NCBI RefSeq assembly: GCF_022201045.2 | Contig: NC_068563.1 | Location: 3,100,001-3,164,000 of the forward strand | Reading direction: 5' to 3' | DNA: 64,000 nt | Source: Citrus sinensis | Lineage: Eukaryota > Streptophyta > Magnoliopsida > Sapindales > Rutaceae | Part shown: in pieces, positions 51,035 to 60,958 of the stretch | Position numbering within the stretch: position 1 is the stretch's first letter | How the letters are laid out: the number at the start of each line of letters is the position of its first letter | The notes under the pieces: model-generated | What the model saw: the letters and a program-made list of their open reading frames with translations, nothing else | The model's database searches: none | What the model was told of the DNA's origin: nothing | Translations under genes and position numbers: made by a program

Positions 51035-53935
51035 TCAGCAGACATGCCGGGACACAATAAGGGAACTCTGCAGAGTGCAAACTATATGTTGCATCAATTC
51101 ATAGTTTAAAAAAATAAAAATTTACCCATATGTTTAATCACCTTAGGATAATTGCAGAGCTTCTTAAGATTGAAGTAATCAAAATTTTCCCATAGTTTAA
51201 TTACCTTTGGATGATGACAGAGCTTCTTATGAGCTGTGATATAAGCCAAAATATTGGATTGCTTAGTTTCTTTAGAGATACCTGTGGGGTTAATGACCAA
51301 TATGAATATAAATCTCCTGGTCCTGATGCGTACTCGTTGACAGTGTATCAAGACTGTTGTGATGTTCGTAAGCAGAACCTGCTAGAGGTATTTAAGGAAT
51401 TCTACAAGTTTGGTGTTGTGAACTCTTCTACCAACTCTGCCTTCATTTGCCTTATTCCAAAGAAGAAAGAGCCTTCAAAATTGAGTGAGTTCAGACCCAT
51501 CAGTTAAGTGACAAGTCTTTACAAGATCATTTCTAAGGTCCTCTCTCAGACTCAAGGAGGTGTTAGGGGAGACCATCTCTTACTCTCAAGGTGCTTTTGT
51601 GAGGGATAGACAGATTTTGGATGCAGTTATAGAAGCTAATGAAGCCATGGAGGAGTATGAAAAAGCAAAAGACCTGGTCTTGTTTACAAAATTGACTTTG
51701 AGAAAGCTTATGATCACGTCGATTGGGAACTTTTAGATTTTGTGTTGGAAGCTAAAGGTTTTGGGCAGAAGTGGAAAAGTTGGATGAATGGCTGTTTAAA
51801 TTCTGTCAGTTTTTCTACCTTCCTAAATGGTAGACCTAGAGGTAAGATTTATGTTCTAGAGGTCTTTGACAAGAGGACCCTCTCTCTCCCTTCCTATTGA
51901 CAATTGTGGTTGATGTACTCAGCAAATTAATGGACAAGACTCAAGAATCTAGAATGGTTGAGGGTTTCTCAATTGGTAAAGAGAAAATCCTGGTTTCTCA
52001 TCTTCAATTTGCTGATGACACAATTTTCTTCCATTTTGACGATATAGGGAAATTTCATAACCTTCCCAGTTGTGGATTTCTTTTGTGCATTTTCTAGCTT
52101 AAATATTAATTTGAGGAAGAGTTCAATTGTAGGCATAAATTTCCAGGAACAAAAGTAAATTGACTTGGTTTCTTCAGTCCCGTGTGAGATTGGGAATTGG
52201 CCTCTAAAGTACTTAGGATTACCTCTTGGGGGAACCCTTTGGAAAGCTAATTTATAGGCTCCAGTCTTAGGAAAAGTTGAGAGGAGATTGGATATATTTC
52301 AAATTCCTATCCAATCTGTCAGCTTGTCTTCCAAAGGAGGGAGACTAACTCCTATCCAATCTGTTCTTTCCAGCCTTCCTACTTATTTTATGTCTTTATT
52401 TCAAATTCCTGTTTCAGTGGCTAAAAGGATAGAAAAGGCTATGAGGGATTAATAGATGGAAGGCCTAGGGGAGGGTAAAAGTATCATTTGGTCAATTGGA
52501 GGGTAGTTTCTCAACCACAATCCAAGGGAGGTCTAGGGTTAGGAAATATTATTAACAGAAATAAGGCCTTGCTTGGGAAGTGGTTATGCAGGCTTCCTCC
52601 TGAAGTTAATTCTCATTGGTATAGTGTTATAAAAAGAATGGGTTGCATGAAAATGGTTCGGATGTAGCTGATGTAGTCAGGAGGAGTAGTAGATGCCCTT
52701 GGGTGTTTATTTCAAAAGGGAAAACAGATTTTTTATCCAATATTAAGCTGATAGTTGGTAATGGGCAGAGAGTTAGATTTTGGGAGGATTGTTGGATTAG
52801 GGAAGCTGCTCTTTGTGATCTTTTCCCTCGATTAAATAGGCTTTCTCCAGGTCGTGAGTGTTCCACAGCTAGCATGCTTAAGTACTCTGTTATGCAGTGG
52901 AGTTGGGATTTTAAGTTCTTTAGAAACTTGAATGATAGAGAAAATGAGCTATGTGCTGAGATGCTTCAGATTCTACATGAGGTTTATCTTAAAGATTTAA
53001 GAGGGGACATGAGAGCTTTGAATTTAGATAAATCAGGATGTTTTTCCACTAAATCTTACTTTATTAGACTCATAGATAACCCAATGCTCCCTCATTTTCT
53101 CCTTCTCACCTGATATGGAAAGCTAAAGTCTCCACCAAGGTGAAGATGATGGTTTGGTCTGTTGCTCATAGAAAAATCAACACAAATAACATGATTGAAA
53201 AAGAAGACCTAATATGGCAATGTTTCCAGATTGGTGAGTCATTTGTAAATATGCATCAGAGAATGTTGATTATTTGTTTCTTACTTTTTGTGGTCTAAGT
53301 TGTTTAAGATCTTTAATTTGAGAAAGCAGGGGTTCTATGGGACTGTGCAATCTTGGCTATTTTTTGGTTCTTGTGAAATAAAAGAAACTAGAGAATCTTT
53401 GATAACAAAGTTGGGGAAGATCCTTCACATCTATGGGACAAAGTGAAGTTCTGGACTTCCCTCTAGGCATCCATAACTGCTGAATTCAAAGATATCTCTT
53501 TCCTTTTTTTATTTTGCTTAATTGAGAAGCTTGTGTGTCCTAAGAGGGGGATGCATTCTTAGTGAGCTATGTTGTTTTCGGGTTTTGGAATATTTTTGGT
53601 CTACGTAGTTTTTCAAGTGTTTGTTTAGAATTGGACTTCTCATCCTTGCTTTTGTGGATTTGTAGTCCCACCAATCCTTGTACATATCTCAAATAGTTCT
53701 TTGGATATCTTTTGTTTCTTAGCAAAAAAATATGAATGAACATTTTTTTATCAAACTTGGTAACTAAATAAGAATGAAACTCACATTTTCATGTATAAGG
53801 TGGTTATATAGTTCTGACTGGAGTGGAGTCAACTTGCAGCAAACAACTTCACTATCTACAGGTGAAACATAGAATAAAAAGTGGCAGAAATTAAACTCAA
53901 GATAAGGTGAGATAAATAAAAAAGTGATTGGACCA
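51035..53935 (-). pseudogene. Inverted RAD54 genomic fragment (exons 10-11, part of intron 18), split by a LINE
   Basis: Read on the minus strand, 53935-53738 matches the end of RAD54 intron 9, exon 10 (GCAAGTTGACTCC, CCAGTCAGA(A)CTATATAACC) and the start of intron 10 (TGTGAGTTTCATTCTTATTT). After the LINE, 51307-51118 continues with the rest of intron 10, then exon 11 (ISKETKQSNILAYITAHKKL, CHHPK) with its donor and intron 11 start, plus a partial second copy of the exon end. Then 51108-51035 matches RAD54 intron 18 (CTATGAATTGATGCAACATA). About 2.8 kb of the parent is missing between. Retained introns show a DNA-level duplication. About 40 bp at the intron 10/exon 11 border is deleted. Confidence 0.88.
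51308..53728 (+). mobile_element. 5'-truncated L1-type LINE inside the RAD54 fragment
   Basis: Starts within the reverse-transcriptase domain (KSPGPDAYSL), followed by SAFICLIPKKKEPSKLSEFR and the catalytic FADD box (HLQFADDTIFF, near 52008). Downstream are the thumb region, WVFISKGKTDFLSN, VRFWEDCWIREAALCDLFP and a zf-RVT-like tail (IWKAKVSTKVKMMVW). Several stops and frame changes separate these blocks, so it is dead. The 3' end is an A-run at 53724-53730. The 9-bp duplication AATATGAAT (51299-51307 and 53729-53737) restores continuous RAD54 intron 10 when the LINE is removed, which fixes both ends. Confidence 0.87.
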
Positions 53936-54061
53936 AAAGAACTAAAAAAAAAAAAAACTTAGAGACCTGAAACAATTTCATCAACCGATCATAATTGGAA
54001 TTCCCCACGTGGCCAGCTTCCTAATGTGCTCTTTCAATTGATGAACCAGCGGATTTTATGT

Positions 54062-56248
54062 CTAGAAGTTCCAACTCTCCATATTAATTTCTTTCACAAG
54101 GTTCCGGACCAAGATATACCAGGTAGCATCATTAGGTACAAAGCCATTTGCTACTCCTTTATGAAGAATTAAAAAAGCATCATCAAAAAGACCCTCCTTG
54201 AAGTGCCAACTAATCAAAGTGTTATATGTAACAGCATCTGGATAGATTCCTTCAGCTTGTAGCTTATCAAAAAGATTTAAAGCCTCTCGAATGCAACCCA
54301 TCTTGCACAAACCATTTATCAAGCTGTTATAAGTAACTATATCTGGTGTCAAACCTCGATGAATCATATCCCTTAGAAACTCCAGTGCTGTATTTGCTTT
54401 CCGCGTTCTACAGAGCCCATTAATTAATATATTGCACGAGATACTACTAGGTTTAATTCCCTTTCTCATCATTTCTTCAAACAGCCCCAAACCTTTATCA
54501 ACGGCCCCTGCATTGCACAGTGCTTTTATTAGACCATTGTAAGTAATTTCATCAAGAGGACATCCCCTAAACAACATATCGTTTACAAGCTTATGTGCTT
54601 CATGGAGAGATCCTCTTCTTAGAAAAGCATGAATTAGTGTGTTGTAAGTTACTGTGTTGGCAGTTACACCCTCCAATAACATATCCTGATAAAGACCCAA
54701 AGCTTCTTCAATACGATCACCCTTGCACAGGCCAGATATTATAGAATTAAATGTATATATGTCACGCTTGCAGCCTTTGCTAGGCATTTCACCAAAAATT
54801 TCCATTGCCTCAAGGATCTTACCAGCACTACACAGAGCATGTATAAGGCAATTATATCCAACTGTATTCAAACTAAGCCCCTTGGACAACATCTCATTTA
54901 CGATTATATTAGCTTTTTCTAGTTGGCCTTCCTTGCAGAACCCGTCAACTAATATCGTGTAGGTGACGATGTTAGGCTCACAACCCTTCACTGCCATCGC
55001 ATTAACCAATTCAAGAGCTGAACCTAAACGCCTCTGCTTACACAGTCCATGAATCAATATGTTAAAAGTAAACACATCAGGGTTACAGCCAACGCTTAAC
55101 ATGCTATCATAAAAAATAGCCTTGGCTTCATCAAAACGTCCACTTATGACATACCCGTTAATCACGGTGTTGAGCAGCACAACATTTGCAGATGGTATCT
55201 TGTTCAACAATGCCCTTGCTTCATCAACTCGCCCAGTTCTACACAACCCATGCATCAAAACTCCATATGTTATATCATCAGGGGTGAATCCTCGGACAAG
55301 CATCCGGTCAACCAATTTTGCTGCCTCATGAATCCGGTTGACCTTGCACAGGCCATGGATAACATCATTGAAGGTCTGAACATCAGATGTGCAACCCATC
55401 AGAATCATTTCTTCCAAAAGCATTAGTGCTTCACTCACTCTATTACTCTTGGACAATGCATGTATCAAAGTCTGGTAAACCACAGAATTCGGCACACACC
55501 CATGTTTGGTCATATCCCTTAGTAGGGAGCATGCAGAATCCACTTCATTAACCATACAGAGTGCTTTCATCACAACCCCAAAAGTATAAACAGTCGGTGA
55601 AATACCCTTACTCAACATATCATAAAACAAATTTGGCGCAACCTTATGACAATTACCAGCCACTAAAACATCCAAGACAACATTATAAGACCTAAAAGTA
55701 GGTTGACAACCATAAACACTCTTCATATCCAATAACAACCGAGTAGCTTGCCCTGGCACTCCCCCTCTTCCGTAATATTTCATAATCAAAATGAAAAGGG
55801 ACTCCCTGAAAATAATACCCTCTTCTTTCATTTGCAGTAATACACTGTCTATAACTTTAAACTCCTTATTGGCACCAAGTTTATCTATGAACACATAGTA
55901 CACATCAAAAGTATGACAATAGCCCTCCTGGGAACCTGCCCAAGTGAAAAGCTCCATGGATGTGTCCACGTCAAGTGGCAATCGAAGTAATTTACATAGC
56001 TGAAAAGGTGTAATTTTATGGAGAGACTTTCTAAGCTCGTTGAGATCAAATGGTTTGAGCAATCTCTCCCACTCATTTTCAGATTCTGAGTCATTGCTTT
56101 GACAGATACTTCTAGCTGTACAATTTCTATAATCAATAGTACAACTGTTGCTAAACCCAAATGAGAAAAATACAAAAGAAGGTCTTTTGAAGAGAGATTT
56201 AAAGAGGGTTTTGCTCATATGTGAAGTGAGCTTTGGACTTTTTAACAT
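54062..56248 (-). CDS. MTL1: P-class PPR protein, At5g64320/MTL1-like (mitochondrial)
   Basis: Single exon, 728 aa. The N-terminus (MLKSPKLTSHMSKTLFKSLF) is basic and hydroxyl-rich, like a mitochondrial presequence; Met11 (56218) is an alternative start. After the conserved NEWERLLKPFDLNELRKSLH and ITPFQLCKLLRLPLDVDTSM come about 15-16 tandem 35-residue PPR motifs (for example VPNSVVYQTLIHALSKSNRV, ANTVTYNTLIHAFLRRG, PDIVTYNSLINGLCKMG). No E or DYW domain follows. PPR tracts bind organelle RNA by sequence. The Arabidopsis protein it most resembles, as I remember MTL1, is needed for nad7 mRNA translation and splicing. Its arrival between the two ATG2 copies is not explained by the syntenic block. 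Confidence 0.88.
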   Translation of the reverse strand: MLKSPKLTSHMSKTLFKSLFKRPSFVFFSFGFSNSCTIDYRNCTARSICQSNDSESENEWERLLKPFDLNELRKSLHKITPFQLCKLLRLPLDVDTSMELFTWAGSQEGYCHTFDVYYVFIDKLGANKEFKVIDSVLLQMKEEGIIFRESLFILIMKYYGRGGVPGQATRLLLDMKSVYGCQPTFRSYNVVLDVLVAGNCHKVAPNLFYDMLSKGISPTVYTFGVVMKALCMVNEVDSACSLLRDMTKHGCVPNSVVYQTLIHALSKSNRVSEALMLLEEMILMGCTSDVQTFNDVIHGLCKVNRIHEAAKLVDRMLVRGFTPDDITYGVLMHGLCRTGRVDEARALLNKIPSANVVLLNTVINGYVISGRFDEAKAIFYDSMLSVGCNPDVFTFNILIHGLCKQRRLGSALELVNAMAVKGCEPNIVTYTILVDGFCKEGQLEKANIIVNEMLSKGLSLNTVGYNCLIHALCSAGKILEAMEIFGEMPSKGCKRDIYTFNSIISGLCKGDRIEEALGLYQDMLLEGVTANTVTYNTLIHAFLRRGSLHEAHKLVNDMLFRGCPLDEITYNGLIKALCNAGAVDKGLGLFEEMMRKGIKPSSISCNILINGLCRTRKANTALEFLRDMIHRGLTPDIVTYNSLINGLCKMGCIREALNLFDKLQAEGIYPDAVTYNTLISWHFKEGLFDDAFLILHKGVANGFVPNDATWYILVRNLVKEINMESWNF

Positions 56249-56965
56249 GGAGTGTGTCAGTCAATATGTAGCCGAAGAGATAAGAAAGAAGACGGAAACT
56301 AACCATTCAACGACCATGCCTCTCCAGACAATATGCTGCGTAATTATATTCTGCAACAAAAGAATAATACTGTACTTATATTATACCAAAAAGAAACTTC
56401 ACAAAAGAAAATTACAAGAGGAACGTTCATGATATCATCTTATTTCCGGCGGATGGAGGATGAGACCGGTTAGACAAACGGCGATGGTATAACGGTCATT
56501 AGAGACGGTGGGCCTTTTTTTCTTTTTTCTTTTTTTTTCGAGAGAAAATTGAGATTAAGGAAATACTGTTGAGAGGAAAACACAAGGGAGGGAGCGTCTG
56601 GAGTTACGCCATGTTGGTGGCTTGTTGTTGTGTGTGCATGTGTGTGGTAATAAAATGTGTTCACCTATGACTTTAAGACATGTTAGGCCTCGCTTGATTT
56701 GCTCACGTGCCACGTTGGAAAAGAAAAAGGGCAAAAAGCAAAAAATAAAAAATAAGAGGATGCTGGTGTCAGCCCCGGGTCAAACTCCGAACTTGAAAAA
56801 ACGACGTTGTTTTAAGGACCAATTTTTTGTTAGGATACATGAGCCGCTTTCTTCAGGCAACGATGTCGTTTTCAGGACCATTTTTTGGTTTTACTCCATT
56901 CAATAGGTTAGAGGCAAAGAAAACATGAATAAGGGCATGACGCTTTAATTCAATAAACAAAAACA
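56249..56965. other. 5' flank of the PPR gene, intergenic
   Basis: Presumed minus-strand promoter and leader. A T-run near 56513-56538 and C/G-poor DNA follow. No other gene is recognised up to the Pack-MULE-like element. Confidence 0.35.
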
Positions 56966-57210
56966 ATAAAAATTGGGAAATTTACACAAATAACCAAAAA
57001 AAATTTGTTATTTTCACAACTAACCCCTCAACTTTTTTCCTATCAACATTAGTCAATAATCATCCCTAGTGCCGAAAATGCCCCTCCCATAACATTATCT
57101 TTTCGTCCTCTCCTTCCTCTCTCTCTCTCTCACCGCCGAATTCACTACAAGATCTACTTGATGCATTATCAAGATCATCATTTGTATATGCATCTGACTC
57201 TGGCGTTGTT

Positions 57211-58407
57211 TTATTTTAGGTGGTGTTTTATTTTAGATTTTTTACCAAATAATTGTAGAGTGATTTGAGCATGATTTGCTGCAGCTGCTGCTTGCAGAAG
57301 CCGAGTAAACTCTTGCTTCTCAGTCAAATCAACCTCATCACCATCCACAGCCTTCCACTCAAAATTCCAAACCAAATTAGCCACAAAATACTCTAAATAA
57401 AGCATAGCCAAACCAAAACCGGGACAGATCCTCCTGCCAGCACCAAATGGCATCATCTTAATTTCCCTACCCCCCGTTATGTCAAAATCTTGATCATGAT
57501 CATTCAAAAACCTCTCGAGCTTAAACGCCATCGGATCCTCCCAAACTTTCGGATCCCAACCCATGTCGGCCACCATGAAATTCACACTCCCGTCCTTTGG
57601 TATCACGTACTTATCATCAAGCACGAAATCCTCTGTCACGGCATGTGGCAACACGAAATGCCTAGGCGGGTGCCTCCTCAGTCCCTCTAAAATCACTGCT
57701 TTCAGATACGGCATCTCCTGCAACTCCTCATTTTTCACCTCTTCATTTTCACCAACAACTCCTCTGATTTCCGTATAAACCTTCTCTTGAACATGCGGGT
57801 GCTTCACCAGATTGGCCATGATCCACTGTAGCACCGTGGAGGTACTTTCAGTGCCCGTGCTGAGAAATTCTGAACACAAACTCACAATTTCCTCTTCGCT
57901 AAGCTTTCTTTTCTCTTCATGAAGCTGCAAATCTAACAGAGTATCCACATACGATAACACATACTCTTCCTTGTTGACACCGAGGCTCTCTTCTTCTTTC
58001 ATCTTCTTTCTTGCTCTTATCAAAGTAACCAATACGTTTTCTTGATCTCTACGCACCTGCAAGAACTGTATCCACTTCTTAAGAAAAACAATTTTTGTTA
58101 ATCTTGGCCAGAAATTCAGTATATTGAACTTGCCAACAGCCAACAGCAGTCTGCGCTGAACGTTCTCAATTTTTTTTATTTGGGATTCATCAAGCTTGTC
58201 TCCGAAACACATGAGCACCAACAAGCAAAACATGGCGTATAGAAAATGATCAAGAAGACGAACGGGGACAGGGCGGTCCACATTGAAATCAGTTTCAATC
58301 TCACATTCACCAGCTAGAAGGGGACGAAGAAGTAGAGGTGCCATGCAAGCCGCCACTGTTGAAGTGCTCATTCGATTTTGATTTTTAGAAGAAGCAACAG
58401 CTTGCAT
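57211..58407 (-). pseudogene. 5'-truncated CYP89A-type cytochrome P450 captured by the transposon
   Basis: P450 homology begins at about 58275 ([20 protein letters not shown]) and runs to the stop at 57211 without interruption. Seen are ARKKMKEEE, the I-helix [15 protein letters not shown], ExxR in [20 protein letters not shown], the PERF-region variant KLERFLND, and the haem loop [17 protein letters not shown] with its Cys ligand. The membrane anchor, proline hinge and first ~150 residues of a ~510-residue CYP89A are absent. Upstream codons to Met at 58407 look random. The C-terminus ([18 protein letters not shown]) also departs from the family. The long open frame (355 homologous codons) suggests recent capture or some constraint, but the protein should lack a complete fold and anchor. 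CYP89A9 acts in chlorophyll breakdown; that role should not be assumed here. Confidence 0.85.
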
Positions 58408-58416
58408 TATCATAAA

Positions 58417-58634
58417 TAGGTGCGACAGGCTGCCTGTCGCACCTACTCTTGGTGCGACAGGTGCCTGTCGCACGAAATCATGGTGCGACAGGCAGCCTGT
58501 CGCACGAAATCTTGGTGCGACAGGCTGCCTGTCGCACCTATTCTTGGTGCGACAGGTGCCTGTCGCACCTATTCTTGGTGCGACAGGCAGCCTGTCGCAC
58601 CTACTCTTGGTGCGACAGGCAGCCTGTCGCACCT
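58417..58634. repeat. Array of seven tandem palindromes, period 31-32 bp
   Basis: Units at 58419-58443, 58451-58474, 58482-58506, 58514-58538, 58546-58569, 58577-58601 and 58609-58633. Each is GGTGCGACAGGC facing GCCTGTCGCACC around a single A or T, or GGTGCGACAGG facing CCTGTCGCACC around TG. Units 2 and 3 end in CACG rather than CACC, losing the outermost base pair. Spacers are 7-8 bp and alike (TACTCTT, GAAATCTT, TATTCTT). Centres run T, TG, A, T, TG, A, A. Open frames through the array on both strands are artefacts of its 3-fold-indivisible period. It lies inside the Pack-MULE-like element, just upstream of the P450 fragment. Confidence 0.93.
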
Positions 58635-58982
58635 GTTTGTAATCGCACTAAATCAAGTTCGCAAGTTAAGAAAATATCTCTTACTGCTCGGTGATACGTA
58701 TTAGTGTTGGATCTGGATGGATTATGCTGTATTTGATCGGAGTTCATTTTTACCATTCGCCGTTGCCGTTGCCGTTTGTCGTCGCTGATGATAATTCAAG
58801 AGTACAAGACTATGTTTCGTTTGATCAAGGGGGAGAAGAAAAGTTGCTTTTGGTTTGTAAACAAGGGTAATTTGGGAAGAAAACATTGTGTTTGGCTAAT
58901 GTTGATAGAAAAAAGTTTGAATGGCTCATTGTAAAAATTACAAAAATTTTTAGGTTATTTTTGTACATTTCCCATAAAAATT

Positions 58983-60904
58983 AAAAAAGAATCTCTAACC
59001 AAATAATCAAAGAAGGTAAAACCAGCAACCTAGTTGAGAAGGATAGACACGAAAAAAAAGACTAATAAATAAATAAAAAAGACAAAACCTAAATCAGCCA
59101 AAGATTGAAGCATTACATCAGGTGCATAAGTGGCCGCCACTTTGTGAGTGGTTGTGGCTATCGCGTGATGGCTGTCGATGGTAGTGACAACAGCAGAGGG
59201 TACACATGATGTCTGATTTGTGGGTGATTTCAGAAGAATTGTGGCTGGAGATTTTGATCGATAACGGCGGATTTGTGGGGAGAATTTTGGCTAGAGATCT
59301 CCATCGATAATGGAAAGGAGAAAAACTTTGCAAATGGTGCGTTTTCGGCATAAGGCAAACGGTGCGTTTTTGACTTAATAAAATGGTGCATTAGTTTGGA
59401 GTTTGACCCGGTACAAATAGCTTTTTACCTAGTGGATACCTGATGCAGATGAAATATTGTAGTCAGATGGGAAAGCACTCATTTTTAATAATCAGAATCT
59501 TTTGGTGTAAAATATATACAATAAAAAACTTTTATTTTAGAGTGATTCTGTACACACTATTAATTAAAAAAAAAGATTATGATATTAGTTTGTACTACTT
59601 ATAAATAAAAATACATTTCATATTATATAAGTTATAGTTTTTTTTAGATTCCATCTTAAAAAATTTGCCTCCATATAGTAATAATTATTTGTATATTCCC
59701 AACAAAATATGTTGTGTCACATTAAATGTTTAAGATAAAATAAAATAAAAATTCAAAATTGTTTAGGACTAAGATTTATTCTTTAGAGGTTAGACTTTTA
59801 TGATTAATTTACATATTCCCAACACTATATAGATTTATGTACTAATTTTTTCAAAACATGTCTATCTCTTTTACAATATCTGTACATTAGATTTGACATG
59901 CTGCATTAACTAATTACTAACGAAGTGCATATTTTACCTTTATATCACTTGCACTAAATACAACTAAGTTAAAATAATAATTTTTATAATTACATTCTAT
60001 TAAATTATACCCTCCTTACAGTAATAAATTAGTTTGGTACCCAAAAAAAGATATGTTGAGGGGGCTTGGTTCAAGTTGCAACTAGATGTACAATCGTAAT
60101 CTTTTAAAGTGAGAATATGATTTTGTTATTACGGCAAGGGCGCAGATTCGAGTTACAACTTGATGTATAATCATTATCATTTAGAGTAAGAATATATTTC
60201 GGTTGTTGAGAGCACATGCTTGAATGACAATTTAAGACTGAACTTTTTATCTCCCTTCTAATTTGGTAGGAACCAATAATCTCACAGATACATGATATCA
60301 AATATTAACAGGTATATAAAGCCGACTATTGGAGAAACAATGTCACCTGAAACTGATGTACGCTCGTCTCAGTAACTAATAAATTTTAAGTTGGAACAAC
60401 TATGAGTGCAGGAGACTTTGGACTTACCGTTCTGTACATCTCAAAAATTGCACACAGGCAGTAAAATAACGTCCCCTTGCTCATGATTTCTTAGACTATG
60501 TGACCTTGTACTATGTTAATTGACATTGTAATTTTGAACAAATATGTTAAATATAATAATAGTGGGGTTATTTAAACTTACTAAATTTCTCTCTGCACTC
60601 ATCTAAGAAAATTTATTAATTATAAGAATTAAAAATCTCCAAACTGCACTTTATTCATTTCCTCCCTGCTTCCCTATTTGTGTTTTCTCTTTACAAACAG
60701 AATTTGTTACAGATCTATGGAAAAGTAAAAAACGACTCACACAGAAAAACATCATTTCATTGTGAATTTGTGATTGCTGGTGTCGTTTTCATTCAAATTT
60801 TTATCATCTACGAAAGGCTAAACTCACTTGATTTGGCCACTGGTAGGGCTGAATTTTAGGGTCAGTTTCATCACCATTGTAATCTATATGTTCCTTTTTT
60901 CAAT

Positions 60905-60954
<50 letters not shown>
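58983..60954. other. Intergenic AT-rich DNA
   Basis: No gene recognised over almost 2 kb. It contains an imperfect tandem duplication near 60070-60205 (AGTTGCAACTAGATGTACAA against AGTTACAACTTGATGTATAA, spaced about 80 bp) and ends with a GA microsatellite. Confidence 0.4.
60908..60952. repeat. (GA)n microsatellite
   Basis: About 22 uninterrupted GA units, ending in GAGCGAG, immediately left of the copy B duplication boundary. Copy A has a (TA)n run at the matching place. Confidence 0.9.

Positions 60955-60958
<4 letters not shown>

Larger units (their letters stand above)
56975..58973. mobile_element. Pack-MULE-like element carrying a CYP89A fragment and a palindrome array
   Basis: The exact 9-bp target duplication ATAAAAATT lies at 56966-56974 and 58974-58982. 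The left end GGGAAATTTACACAAATAAC pairs with the right end read in reverse, GGGAAATGTACAAAAATAAC. Similarity runs for roughly 80 bp, through CTTTTTTCCTATCAACATTAG on the left against CTTTTTTCTATCAACATTAG on the right. The 1999-bp interior has no transposase. It carries a truncated P450 on the minus strand and seven tandem palindromes. TIRs of this kind, a 9-bp duplication and a captured host gene piece are the Pack-MULE signature. The perfect duplication suggests a fairly young insertion. Confidence 0.85.

Noticed and set aside
58417-58634. CRISPR-like array of palindromic repeats
   Set aside because: Regular spacing would trigger repeat finders, but spacers are only 7-8 bp and similar to each other, the DNA is a plant nuclear genome, and the array lies inside a DNA transposon.
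58410-58704. Open frames of 80-94 codons on the plus strand, and 70+ extra N-terminal codons on the P450 frame
   Set aside because: They translate the palindrome repeats (recurring CRT, CDR, LSH). The P450 homology starts only near 58275.
56770-59415. Possible larger element marked by CGGGTCAAACTCC on the left and its complement near 59400
   Set aside because: Only about 17 bases agree and the flanks do not. The ends at 56975 and 58973 are far better supported.
60060-60260. SINE-like box B near 60150
   Set aside because: No box A at the right distance and no target duplication; the region is better described as a small tandem duplication.
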